Assembly (NCBI GenBank): GCA_907163375.1
Contig: CAJQUW010007430.1
Coordinates: 62,001-126,000 of the forward strand
Direction of reading: 5' to 3'
Source of the DNA: Prostheceraeus crozeri
Lineage: Eukaryota; Platyhelminthes; Polycladida; Euryleptidae
Length of the DNA: 64,000 nucleotides
The first letter of the stretch is position 1; every line of letters begins with the position of its first letter. Below, piece after piece: positions 1 through 11,468 of this stretch. The notes below the pieces were generated by a model, which was not told where the DNA came from, did no database searches, and saw nothing but the letters and a program-made list of their open reading frames with translations. The translations under genes were made by a program, and so were the position numbers.

Positions 1-427
1 AACATTTGATGACAACGTTGGAGGTGTCTCAATGACCACCAGTCCTTGATTAAACCATTAATGTCATTGCAATATATCATTGGAACATTTGCAAGGTATT
101 TGTCATCTGTAGATTGGTCATCTTTTTGATAAACTTCAAACTGAAATTCATCAGTGGATGAGAAGTAATTGCTAAGACAAGCATCCCGATCCGAATAATA
201 GGAGGAAACACTTGGAAACTTCACTGATTTGCTTTTGTTAGCTGAATTGATTTTTCTCAGACTGTTGTTAGAGATACAGTGACATTGATTTAATTCCAAT
301 CAAACTTCTCAATTCCAGTTTCGTACATCTCTGCTTGTGTTTCTCATTTGAGATGTTTAACTTGAGTGGTGGTCCATTCAAACGGGAAACAGAAAATGAC
401 GTGCCTGGCGGACTCATTTCAAGGTTA
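1..427. other. No gene recognised
   Basis: AT-rich sequence with only short chance reading frames on either strand. I see no splice-bounded exon, repeat or element end here. It may be the 3' side of the cysteine-containing remnant that follows. Confidence 0.4.
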
Positions 428-1095
428 TCATCTGTCAATTTGCTTGACACAAGGTTTGACATGACTTTTATCCGCTACTCCCGTTCTTTCCATTGTATGA
501 CATAAAACGTCAACAGATTCAGAGAGAGGAACACATCGATGTCTGTTTGGAATTCGATAGGATTTTGCTGCATTTTGAACATGACGGCTCAACACTTGAA
601 ATAACAGCGGAAGTTCGTTTTCGTCCACAACGTGCAGTACCAAATAGTTCCTTTTGTTCAACAAATTGTACGATCTTGTAATTTTGAGGATTTTTGCACA
701 AAGAACATGGATGTGAAACTGTACAGGGCAGGATCGAGCGAGTTGCGATGTTTGAAATGCCGTCGAAAGGAAACTGACTAAAAGATCTGGCTAATGTTCC
801 AACTTTTTCAGGTTTTATTATTCATCAAGTGCCGAAGATCAGTATAGCAGGTTTTGCAAAGAACTTCAGGTGCAAAGAAGGCATTATCATTTCTCAAATC
901 AATATTCCAATAATCTTGATAACCTTGTTTTAGTTGAAGCAGAGATCGTGACCATTTTGGATCGTAGACCCACTTCACCACATCGTCTACATATTCTATG
1001 TTTAGCTTCGTCATGAAATGCTGAGACAATCGACGCCATAAATTACAACACGACAATTCACAATCTCGCAGCCGCACGATTTCAATCAAGTGCAT
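428..1095 (-). pseudogene. Unidentified Cys-containing protein remnant
   Basis: Two minus-strand pieces look more protein-like than chance. The upstream one (808-1095, 95 codons) has aromatic- and Trp-rich sequence and ends near a CKTCY pair followed by DLRHL. The downstream one (519-701) has a CSLC pair and a CSKC pair. CxxC spacing of this kind suggests a zinc-binding protein, possibly transposon-encoded, but I cannot assign a family. The pieces lie in different frames, so at least one frame break is needed if they belong together. The 428-664 frame could equally be the real continuation. It has no neighbours that help with function. Low confidence that it was ever one gene. Confidence 0.25.
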
Positions 1096-1322
1096 GCGCT
1101 GGTCTTCACGCGCTCAGACATTAAGAAAAGCATTGTTCACTTACGCTGCGTGGGTGGTGATTCTGACACATTGCTGAATAGGGTTGATATCCCCGTGCGC
1201 GACGGAAAAACAATGCCATCCTTGATCATTAGATGATAGGAATAGTATGCACTTTTAGAGGACATAAATGCATAGATTTCGAGGAGTTTTGCATTTGTGT
1301 CCGATAAAAGTGGATATTATTG

Positions 1323-1689
1323 GTATTCTAACCCAATGAAGATGAAATCTATGGCGATGTCTACAAACAAATCCATGCTACAAACATGGCTACAAAACAT
1401 TGATCCTTAGATGACAATCTATGCTTCTGATATAGACATCTAAAAAGTTTTACTCAAAAAGTCTGACTATTGCATAATTTATATGGGGATTTGACATAGA
1501 ACGCTTCTTCCGGATAATAATGCAGTTTCTATCTCAATGCAATTTCAATGTAATTCAAATACAACATAGAAGTACAGACTTTCTATGGTATTGTTAATTT
1601 CTATGGATACAGATAATGCCAGCTAACGCCTTAGTGTCCGCCCATTGACTTAGAAGTCGACATGATTCATCTTCATTGGGTTAGAATAC
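1323..1689. mobile_element. MITE with about 25-bp terminal inverted repeats
   Basis: The left end reads TATTCTAACCCAATGAAGAT (from 1324) and its reverse complement ends the element at 1688, with one base of difference in the inner part. Both ends abut a TA, as in Tc1/mariner-type target duplications. The 0.36-kb interior codes for nothing. It is a non-autonomous DNA element whose autonomous partner is not in the window. Confidence 0.7.
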
Positions 1690-3344
1690 AACAGATCAGC
1701 ATATTGGAAAGAAGAAAGTCAGATGCAATGATCGAAATATCAGCTGGAATGTGTTACCTATTCAAGCAATAACCGTCACACTTGACCTAATTGAACATTG
1801 AACAATGAGCCTTGATTAATTGAACAGTAACTCCATGTTGATTACAGAATTCAACGCAGCGTGATAAGTAATATTGACTCTACCTACATAGAGTACATGA
1901 GATCAATGAAGCGTACAAATGTCCAATGTAAGTATGGTCCAATGTCAACAACTATTTGTTCGCAAAACTCTATACATATAAGCCCTAATCTTGAGACAAC
2001 TACTCGACCGATTCGCTTTATATTTTGATAGAGTATATGGGAAACGTTGGAGAATGCACTTTTCAAATCTCATATTCATTCGGATTTAGTGCATATACTT
2101 CATTTTACATTCAAAATTTCTTCAATTTTTTTTATTTTTTTAAAATTTTTGTATATATTTTAGATTTTCTGCAATTTGACTCGATGGAATCTGCTTATAC
2201 AATCATACTCGACAATCTGTATCCATAGAAAGAGCCTGAATCAATTTACATGCCATTCGGATTTTTTTTCGGCACACTAGCCTGATCCCTTGCGACACAT
2301 ACTACTTACAAGCTATTTCAGTGAAAAATTCAAAATTTCTCAACATTGTCTCGACAGATTTGTTTCAAATTTTGTATACAGTATTGACATGATATTTATG
2401 TTGATAGTCTGTGATAAGATGCTATTTGGATTTCTTCTTCATACCCTACGAGACGCTTAAATCTTGTAAGTAGTATGAAATGCATAAAACTGTGATTTAT
2501 TGAAAAACTACTCGACTGATTTTGGAAATATTTCAAATTCACAATGTCCATGCACTCACCATGCTATATTCCAAAGCTAATCTCATTCGGATTTCCAATC
2601 ATTTAAATCGATTTTAGAGACATGTGAATGCAATAAAAGTTATTAAGCTATGTGCATTTGACCGCTAAAAGCATTGTTAGCGGTAAGCGCAAAATCAGGT
2701 AAGTGTTAATCGAGTAAAACTGTACTAAATGTTGTCGAAATTCGAAAAGCATATCATTGAAAACTTAGCACAAGCCTGATTCAATGGTGATAATCTTAAT
2801 TTTCTACATTCCGTAGTTTTGTCTGTAGGTACCTGTGAATGAATTGACTAGAAATTAATGTTTTTAAGTCTGCTGACCAGACACAGCCTAAATGCTCCAT
2901 CAACTTAAATCACTATACGCAACCTTTCACATGATATGAAGTTTTTTGAAATTGAGTATCTTCATCATTGAAAATGTCGGCAGATGTTCTTTTAGTAGCG
3001 ATGTTTTGATAAAACATATTGGTTACTGTATCTCTTTGTACATTCAACGAATCTCACACATTTTGCATCATGATGAAGATGAATGATAGCTCAAACTATC
3101 TGTCATATATCTATCAAATAATTTTGTCGTCTTTATATTAAAATCCTGAAGAAACGTTGAATTCTCTTTCATAGGGCCCACTGACCACAACTGACACCAC
3201 GTCAACTGAAAGTAAAATGTATGTCAAAACAATCTATGGAGCAGAAGGTTTCATATGGTTATATCAATTATTAAAATTGAAACAGGACTTCCGAACGATA
3301 CAATTACATTTTGAAATGTGGATTAGCTTTTTTTGTGCAATTAT
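1690..3344. other. No gene recognised
   Basis: AT-rich sequence with short chance frames only. The T-rich tract near 2120-2160 is simple-sequence-like. I see no exon or element ends. Confidence 0.5.
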
Positions 3345-3740
3345 TTATGAATCGGTCTGCCATGTGAGGTTGACCGGGATTTCGTTTCGATATCCTCCCT
3401 CCAGGAGGATATAGATCGCCAGCCACCACGCGGGAACAGGCGGGCCGGCCATACAATAAACCGGTGGCTTCCCGGGCCTCTTGTGAGGAAGGTAGGTTAG
3501 AGATGTACTTTGCTCCCGGGGAGGCGGACGAACCACGAACAGGTTTCTATCCTTGTCGTACTACAGGACTAGTCATCCTCCAAGACATCGTCTCTCTCGC
3601 CATCAGTGGGTGCAAGTGAATAAGTTCCAGTGTAGGACTGTAAGATTTGCTACCGATGTTTCGCTGGTATATGCCACGAGGCTTATTTCGCCGCTCAGCT
3701 GGATTTGTTTAGAAATTACTGCCGCTAGAAGATAGCATTA
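3345..3740. other. GC-rich island with a strong hairpin
   Basis: About 350 bases are clearly richer in G+C than the surroundings. A hairpin has 9-bp perfect arms at 3390-3398 and 3404-3412 around a 5-base loop. A 63-codon frame lies on the minus strand (3345-3536) and a 60-codon frame on the plus strand (3553-3735). Neither matches a family I know. The composition suggests an inserted fragment, such as a retroelement 5' region or retrocopy, rather than local DNA. Confidence 0.4.
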
Positions 3741-6110
3741 TTTCATTATTTTTTTAGTGAAAACAGCAAGTTATAATTGGTGCCCTTATTTAATGTGCAC
3801 AACAGTTTATTTGGAAATTTTTGGGAATATTTGAAATTGAATAATCCTCCTTTCTCTCATTAACATCGAACTGTTTTTTTTCAAAAATTTTGTTTAATAA
3901 CAGTACCAATCAAACAAGGAATCAATCCCCAATCAGGGGAAATCAATCAATTAGGCGTGCTGAAGTATTACAATCTAGCAAAAAAATAATGAAAGACAAA
4001 CAAATTTCATTGGTTCTCAATGTAGAACTGCATCATCAATATATGGAACATTCAGAAAATTAAAGAACGTGTGGCCTTGTGATATTAAACACGAAATTTG
4101 TTTGTGGATAGTCGAACTTCCCATTTCGAATCAGATATGTTATATGGTTCACAGTTTAACTTACAATTCACATAATGACATAATGAGCTTCCTGAATAAT
4201 CAGAGAAGAAATTTGGATCTCGTTAGTTGAATAGCCAACGATGCACTCTGCTGGTCCTCGTCAAGCAGCTTCAGTGATAGTTACTCTGACTGTGAGACAA
4301 ATGAAAGTATGACATTACATATGTATTTTATGACATGCATGTGAATGCACAATAATGTATGTGTACGTTATGGCAATGCGTATATCAAATGAAAAGGATG
4401 CTCATCATGACGTGTCTGACTGAAGAATTAGTTAGAAGCTCTCTCTCCTGCCATTCAACAATTCTTTCAAAAGCTTGATCCTATGCCCCATTCAGGCATT
4501 TTTACACGCTTCTTTTTAAAAAATCGCCCGGAACCGTCTGTCAGTGGTAGAGGTTTTTTTTTGTAAATTGCCAAAACCAAAACGATAAACAAATCCATTT
4601 GACGGCCACGAACAGTAGTGCGCTTATCAATTGCCACTAGCGATGAAAAATTCAGATCGCTCCTTGTCAATTATATTTAGCCAGTAAAAAATAAATTATG
4701 TGCAAATAAAAGTGAGTCAACGTTTTGTGCCACAGACGACTTCAAGGCCGATATGTGCTGACAATCATAAACAAATTCCTTATATATGATAAGCAATGGA
4801 ACAGAGTTCAATGTGACATATACTTAGAAATTTTTGGAGCTCATTTTTGCTGTTGATGCTAGGGTGAAGCAACGAGTTTTAATCGGACTTCTGTTAATAT
4901 ACGATCTATGTGTTTTGACTTTTATCAATTATATCGATGTCAAAATTTGAGATAGAGATATCACTAAACTAATGAACTTCAGTTGTGCAGTGTTCATAGA
5001 GGGCATTATTATTGTTCTTATTCATCAAGTTTCTTTTTGTGTGTCGTTGTACCTTTTGAAGAACGGGCGATTGTCCTGACCAATATAAAATTCTTTACAT
5101 AAATTTCAGGTTCACCTTTGCTACTCTGCCACGTGCCTTCAGAACTGCATAATTATTCTTCTCAGTGTCGATTCACAGTAGCCCACACAATATTCAAGTG
5201 GTCATGAGTAAATATTCGCTGAGATGTTTGGGTGGCATTGGAGACTTGGGCTTTTATCTTCAGCCACCAATTCTCATTGAGTTTGCGATCGTAGAGGATG
5301 AGCCAAGTCACGTTCCCAAGCTCCTGATACATACTCTATTAAATAAAACTTTTACTGACAGACTGTGCTGCATAACGGTGCGGAATTTGATGCTTCGAAT
5401 ATCATGAACGTATATGTCTTTGGGTAGGGTCGGATCTTTTTGGCTATGACTGTATGTCCTTTCTTCTTGATTTGACGAACTAACGATCTTGGAGCTACAA
5501 TCACTTTTCACTCTCTGGAATTTAAACTAAAACCTTTAAATAAAATAGGAATTTTATTCAATTCAGAACAAATTTGTCTTGCTTTAATTTCATTAAAAGA
5601 GGAGAGCGAACATAAGCTCTTTTCCTTGATTAGTGGCACAAATGAAAATGATGGAAAAGAAATTGTTGCATACACAAGGAAATGTGCATCCATTTTTTGT
5701 GTATTCACAAAGACATGGTGGAACTGCCACTAAGTTTGTCTGGCATTCTTCTCTTCTTGCAATTCTCCGATGACGCGAGTAACCTGTTCTGTGTAGTCAA
5801 AAAATCCATGTGATTCCAATTTCATTTAGTAGTAATTTAAATTTAGAAATCTGAGTTGACGATGTGCTAATACTAGTAATTGAACCAAAGAAACTCGTTT
5901 TTTAAAGCTAATTACCTGAATGTCTTCGATGGCGGCTTCAATCTACTTAAATAGAGCTACTTGGCCAGCTGATCAAAATCACTGATCGAAATACCCCAAA
6001 TCTGCTCTTTCTGTTGTTTTTGTCTCGAAAATCTTGGCCTTCCATGATTTGATGTCTTGTCTCGAGGACATGGAGAGTGTAAATGAATTCTTGTTTAACA
6101 ACAGATTGTT
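3741..6110. other. No gene recognised
   Basis: Only short frames without recognisable domains on both strands, up to about 80 codons at 5165-5407. Several AT-rich stretches. No element boundary found until the Tc1 end at 6111. Confidence 0.45.
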
Positions 6111-7746
6111 TCATAAAAAATGGATCACCCTTAAACATCGCCTTAACTTCAACTTTGTCTAACTCCGCCAAACTTGAACGAATTTCTCTGAAATTTGGAA
6201 GATATGTCAGTTGTGCTTACTAATATCATTGTTGGAAATTTCAAGCATGAATATTGAGTTGTTTTCCTGTTATAGATAAAAAAAGTAGTAGATAATTTGA
6301 TCTTCATATAGCAATGTTACACAAAATCATACCTCACTCTTATAAAATTACATTTGTTTCCTTTGTTATGTAATATGTTGTTCTACAAGCCAAAAGCTAT
6401 CAAGCAAAACAAAAATAAAGAAAATCGGTCAATCAGAGCCAAGTATAGCACCATTATTCATCAACAATAATGTTAAAAACTGCTACATGTGATTAACTGG
6501 ACTTCATGTTCCATAGCTTCCTGACTTCGTTGCGGTGGTGTTGGCAGCACTCCTGATTGCTTTCAGCTAGAAATCTATCTCTTACCGGTTGAAAACAATA
6601 CAAAGCACAGATGAACAATAACGAGATCGCATTCACAAAAGGCAAAGTGTCAGGGTTTTCTTTGCGAGCTACAAGCAAGCGACTAAATGTCCTTTACACA
6701 AATGTGCATCGATGGCATAATGATGATTTTCGGCTCTGTCGTAAAGAGGGCTCTGACCGTCCACACAAAACATCCAAACGTAGAGACCGCCTAATTTTGA
6801 GATTTGTTAAAGTTGATCCAAGTATCTCATTAACTGAGATGGCTGCACTATACTCGTCTATTTCTAAGTCCACTATTCGTAGAAGACTTATTGAGTCGAA
6901 TTTCAAGAGCTGTAAGAGGCCCTCTCAGATCGAATTATCAGATCAGCATACAGAAAGACGTCTCAGATGGGCAATGAGTCATTGTCACTGGCCAAATCAA
7001 TGGGATCGGGTTGTCTGGTCTGATGAGGCATCAGTCCGTCTGAAGGATAGTGATGGTCGATTGAGATTATGGATAAAATCTGATCAGGAAATTCCGAGAC
7101 ATTTACATCGTCCCTGGGTACAAGGTGGTGCGACTCTACTGATTTGGGCTGGCATTCGGACCAATGGCCGCTCTGAACTTCACACAGCAAGGAACCATGA
7201 ATTCTGAACGCTATGTGAATGTTTTACGAATGAACATTGGCCAAATGACAGATCAACTTGGTGATCCATCGACTTGGTTATTTATGGATGATAATGCTAC
7301 GTGTCACAGGAGTAGTAGAGTCAACTTATGCAAGTCTCAATTAGGGCTTAGGACACTATCTTGTCCAGCTCGTTCTCCTGATCTGAATCCCATAGAAAAT
7401 GTATGGAGTATTCGAAAACGTAACGTTCGTCGTTCACTGCCACCTACAGATGGCGTATCACAACTTACGTCACTGTTAAAAAGAGAGTGAAGAAAGTTAG
7501 ATCAGTCAAAAATCAACGATATCATCGAATCAATGCCTAGACGAATTGGTGATGTCATTGACAATAAGGGTAGGTCCACAAAATATTAGCTTCTTAAGAA
7601 CCGTTACTGTATCATAGCTTATCAGATTATATAAGGACATTTAAATATATTAGGGACATGAAATAACATGAAAAATGCTTTCCGTATCATACTTATGTTT
7701 TATTTAGTCAAATTTTAGGATGATCCACTTTTTATGAAACGGACTG
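6111..7746 (+). mobile_element. Tc1-like transposon, broken
   Basis: The right end (7705-7746) reads inward as CAGTCCGTTTCATAAAAA and is followed by TA. A matching but more diverged left end lies at 6111-6140, sharing GTTTCATAAAAA then TGGATCA. Length is about 1.64 kb, normal for Tc1. The transposase frame occupies 6611-7589. A second, partial copy of the family in the opposite orientation lies at 16026-16420 and has a perfect TA junction, which supports the right boundary. The left boundary is less certain because no clear TA flanks it. Confidence 0.8.
6611..7589 (+). pseudogene. Tc1-like DDE transposase, frameshifted
   Basis: Cut-and-paste transposase of the Tc1 family. Residues 1-60 are the helix-turn-helix region and a basic stretch follows. 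Catalytic block one is VVWSDEAS, block two is LFMDDNATCH, and block three is PDLNPIENVW, with 34 residues between the second Asp and the Glu (D34E). The first frame runs to 7204 and the second resumes from about 7164, so one frameshift lies between blocks one and two. After LLKRE a TGA stands where most relatives have Trp. The same frame then continues through a typical C-terminus (ESMPRRIGDVIDNKG) to a stop at 7587-7589. The catalytic residues survive, but the gene cannot give full-length protein. Confidence 0.85.
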
Positions 7747-8163
7747 TACTTATCTATTTTATGGAGTTGTTTGACAACTTCTATGAAACTAATGATTTTA
7801 TGTCTTGGTAGTTTTGACTGATGTCTCTTTGTCTTTTCTCAACGGTCAGGGATGGTCGAGCCTGCTGTATATAGTGTGAAAGGATGCATATTGCCTCATG
7901 AACTTCATCTTAAACTTTGCCGAACATTTTCGCTGCCGACATAGGCTTTGGGTTAAAGCGCCTTCTGCATCGCCACCGTCTTTATGCTGTGTATTATATA
8001 TCATTTTGTGTTGTTTCACTTTTTCCATCAGTGTTCATAATTTCCATTTTATCATTGTCAAATTCTTAAATTGATTAAATTTATGCTTTCAAATTTACCA
8101 ATAATTTAATTATCAAATTAATTTCGAAAAATACACGATTTTTTAAAAAAAGAACACCCATTT
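7747..8163. other. No gene recognised
   Basis: AT-rich spacer between a Tc1 element and a fold-back MITE. A 60-codon minus frame at 7846-8028 shows no domain. Confidence 0.5.
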
Positions 8164-8369
8164 GATATTTTATAGATAAAAAGAGCCACAAAATTCATAG
8201 ACATGTATTGACACGAGGCATTTCTTCAATCTCAACGGGTGCTGACTGTGGACAGAAGCAAATCTAAGATTTATTTCTGTCAAAAGTTAGCACCCATTGA
8301 GATTGGACGAAAGGCCACGTGCTGATACAATTAACGAATTTCGTGGTTCTTTTTATTTATAAAATATAC
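8164..8369. mobile_element. Fold-back MITE, arms about 90 bp
   Basis: The left arm (about 8164-8250) and right arm (about 8280-8369) are imperfect reverse complements. They share blocks such as AATCTCAAYGGGTGCT, CACGWGGC and the AT-rich outer ends. The unit is about 205 bp, non-coding, and folds almost completely on itself. Arm divergence suggests it is not recent. I could not fix a target duplication. Confidence 0.65.
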
Positions 8370-8755
8370 ATTAATTTTGAATTTTATGGTCTAAAAACCT
8401 GTAGTTTACGAAGATTCTTGTGATTTACGTCTTCTGATTTCATTAAGATTCTTAGAGGTATTTATCAAATGCCTATTCATAAATGTTTCTTGGAATAGTG
8501 TGAAGTCACTGATAGTCACCACTTAGTCAAGGCCAGATATATTGATCTGAAGCAATCATTTGCCAACGTTTGCAAATGACACTTACATATTCTTAAGGCT
8601 GGTTTTTAAGTATTTTTCCCTATTATTGATTATTTTCGCAAAACAGCTGAGCTTGAGAAACATGAACATGTACTCGTATTATTGATGATGAAAATACTTT
8701 CGAAAGAAACAAATAAAGAGACAATTTTCACAGTATACATATTGAAAATTCCACT
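8370..8755. other. No gene recognised
   Basis: AT-rich, no domain-bearing frame. May hold the 3' untranslated tail of the LINE that follows on the minus strand. Confidence 0.4.
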
Positions 8756-8819
8756 CTCAGTGAGAGTAAATGGGACATTCCCCGCCTCAGTAGTTCGGAG
8801 GGTTTATGTTTGAGTGAAA

Positions 8820-9308
8820 TCAAAAGAGTCGAATCAGAGTGTGAGGAATCTGCCTTCTTTGGCGTGGACTATTGGAAGCATCAGCGATACCTTTTCGGCG
8901 AAGGTCTTCAGTCTTTATCACTTCCGGATAGTGAATTCCAAGTGCAAACCTGACGAGTGCAGGATGGGTTTGGTCTAATCGCTGGGAGCGGGTGTTTGTC
9001 ATAGCCGTAGCTTCTAATCCGTACAGCAAAACTGGCTCTACAACGGCCTTGAGAAGTCTGATTTTGGACTGATCGGTAACGCTCGAATAGAATATCTTCG
9101 ATAATTTGAAGGATGCTTATCATTCCTCCGAGATACGTGAATTTATTAGCCGACTTTTATCGCTTCACCTGATGGTAGTTTAATATTCCGGTAGGATTTG
9201 GGGCCGATGTTCAACACCACAGTTTTAGTTGCGTTGAATTTGAGGCCGACTTTACCCGCGGATTCATAGATGTTGTTTACTGACAACTGCAACCCATGCG
9301 GATTATCC
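8820..9308 (-). pseudogene. LINE RT end and C-terminal region
   Basis: Reading down from 9308, the frame gives GLKFNATKTVVLNIG, the usual segment after the FADD box. A FTYLGG-like block follows near 9140. The last part (9029-8820, 69 codons) carries LLYGLEATAMT and later SPRQRRQ, the conserved LYGxEtwt and IRxRR motifs of LINE RT C-termini. One frame change lies between the FTYLGG block and the LYG block. This part belongs to the same copy as 11469-13250. Confidence 0.75.
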
Positions 9309-9327
9309 TTAACCCTCAAATTACGTT

Positions 9328-9531
9328 GGGGTATATTTTACCCCAAGCACTTAAGGATTATTGTGCCAACTCAAAACAAAAACTAATATCACAAAATCCT
9401 TACACGACTTTTACACCATTATCATAACCCATAGAATGATACATCAAAAATTGTTGAATTTTCTTTAGTTATTTATTAAAATGACAAAAGGAAAACAGTT
9501 ACGTCACTTCCGGTGGGGTGTATTTTACCCC
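9328..9531. repeat. Left subterminal palindromes of the piggyBac
   Basis: GGGGTATATTTTACCCC at 9328-9344 and GGGGTGTATTTTACCCC at 9515-9531 differ at one base. They lie 15 and 202 bases inside the left tip. A third copy lies near the right tip. Such subterminal repeats in DNA transposons are often transposase-binding sites; that role is inferred here. Confidence 0.8.
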
Positions 9532-9586
9532 ATAAAAGAAAAAGGCATTAACTTACTCCAGGATTCATTTATTGCATCATTAATAT

Positions 9587-11186
9587 TCATTCTGAAGAGT
9601 AGTCATTCATCAGCACAATGTCTGCAAAAAGTTGATGTATGGATTTTGCAGATCTGTGCACGGCAGGTTTCTGGCAAGTTTCTGGCTGCACGGCAGGTAC
9701 CGGTACGGTTGAAGTTGAAGCTGCCGGATTGATATTCAAATTTGACTTGGCAAGGTCAATTATGAATAGGCGCTTTCTGTGCGGTTTTGATGAATGATAC
9801 TGCGGTTGAACACTGGTGAACAGCACAAATGCGTTATATGCACATATATCGAGGAGGTTAGAAAACACGACGAAGGGCCACCGGTTAGTCTTCGGTTTGC
9901 AACTGTAGCACCGCACCAATTGATCCAATGTGTCTACGCCGCCCTTGTGCTTGTTGTAGTCGATTATAATTTCCGGTTTCTGTCGAATTTCGGAAATTTC
10001 GGGTCGACGATGAAGTGTTGACAACAGAATAACTGCCTTGGAAGGTTTTGGGACGTAAGACACCAATGCTGCGTCATCCGTAAAACCGAAAAGCGAAGAT
10101 TGTGCAGGTCGTGCTCGTTGTGGAAGAAACTGCGCAGGAATTTCAGCCTTATTTTTCCGTATCGTTCCAATGTAACTCAAGCCAAGGCCTAATAGAGCTC
10201 TACTCAATTCCAGACTGGTAAAAAAGTTATCTGCGGTAATATGACGTCCTGAGCCAGAGATAGATTCCATGAGCTCCATAACCACACGACGACTCTGTCC
10301 AACATCTCGCTCTCCGATTCGGCCGAGATAAGGTTGCAAATTCAAACAATAGGAGGTGTGGGAATCAACCAATGCCCATAGTTTCATCCCATACTTCACA
10401 GGTTTGTTTGGTATGTACATTTTGAACGCGCATCGTCCACGGAACGTGACTAACTGTTCATCGACTGTCACATATGCACCGGCTTGAAATGAACTGCGAA
10501 ACGTGGTCACAATACGTTCAAAGATATTTCGAATTGGTGCAAATTTGTCACGGGTATTTCGATTTGCTCTGACATCAAAACGGATACATCGCAGCAACAT
10601 AAAGAACCGGTCACGAGGCATAGCAGAGTTGAAAATTGTTCGACCATCACATTTAGGCCTACTCCACAATTCAGAAATGCTTGAATTTTTCCCCCTGTAA
10701 ACACCAATGAGTAATAAAAGACCAAAGAAACAGCTAATTTCGTTTGCGTCTGTAGGTGACCAGTTCTGCACTTGAATATTACCTTCAATGTTTGTACACT
10801 CAACAATAATGTGGTTTATTTCATGGGTCACAGATTGAGAAGGCATCGGCCGGACTATTACCACATGACTGCAGAGTTAGTCTTGTTGGACCTTGACGTT
10901 CATGGATGATATTGTGAGCAGGGAATCTTCCTGAGCCAGCTCCAGTTCTAGGCTGTCTATGCCACACAACTCCAGCACGTAACATGAAAGTGATTTGATT
11001 TGACTGATAGATATCTTCGACAAGGTCTGCGATAAGGTCATCATCACTACCGCTGTCTGGGTCGGATATTACTTGGTCATCAAGATCTGAATCCCATTGA
11101 ATGCCAACGTCATCATCATAATCCTCATCAATAACATTCGCTGCTGCTGCTTCAGCAGTATATCGCCGCCTTGAAGCCATTGTCAA
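9587..11186 (-). pseudogene. piggyBac transposase, one frameshift
   Basis: DDD transposase that cuts and pastes at TTAA. The N-terminal piece (11186-10821) is acidic, with DEDYDDD and a DSGSDDD run, and ends in the typical GPTRLTLQS...SPADAFS region. The main piece (10864-9587, about 425 codons) begins in another frame and continues with INHIIVECTN. It carries the three catalytic Asp in VTVDEQLV, ITADNFF and IIDYNKHKGGVDTLDQ, and later RWPFVVF. One frameshift near 10825-10860 separates the pieces. After about residue 370 there is no Cys-rich RING-like tail such as canonical piggyBac transposases have; the protein ends in LMNDYSSE. Its catalytic core looks sound. Confidence 0.92.
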
Positions 11187-11407
11187 ATGATTTGGTTTGA
11201 CTGAAGCGGCGATAACATAAATGTCAGCCGAGATTGATTAGAGCTCACTTGAACTCCACGTTCACAGATAATTATCTGACAGGCTGAAGAAACTGATAAC
11301 TGCGATTCCAATGAAATAATGGCATGTGTGCGCGCCTGATGTGTTGCGCAATTCAGATCAGTACTTACAACCATTGTCATAACAAATTCTGTCAGAAATT
11401 AACCATT

Positions 11408-11424
11408 GGGGTAAATTATACCCC
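11408..11424. repeat. Right subterminal palindrome of the piggyBac
   Basis: GGGGTAAATTATACCCC, a close relative of the two left copies and ending 40 bases from the right tip. Together they make a symmetrical arrangement of near-identical sites at both ends. Confidence 0.8.
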
Positions 11425-11468
11425 ACCGTAAATAGCGTAAGTATTTTTTGCAGTAATTTGAGGGTTAA

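Larger units (their letters stand above)
9313..11464 (-). mobile_element. piggyBac element, complete ends
   Basis: Both ends carry the inverted repeat CCCTCAAATTAC (right end read inward as CCCTCAAATTACTG), and each end abuts TTAA (9309-9312 and 11465-11468). TTAA is the obligatory target duplication of the piggyBac superfamily. Length is 2152 bp. It carries one transposase gene on the minus strand. Three copies of a 17-bp GGGGT...ACCCC palindrome lie near the ends. It sits inside the RT region of a LINE. Clean ends and one frame break suggest a fairly recent arrival. Confidence 0.95.

Noticed and set aside
9481-9732. Plus-strand frame over the piggyBac end
   Set aside because: Antisense shadow of the transposase 3' region.
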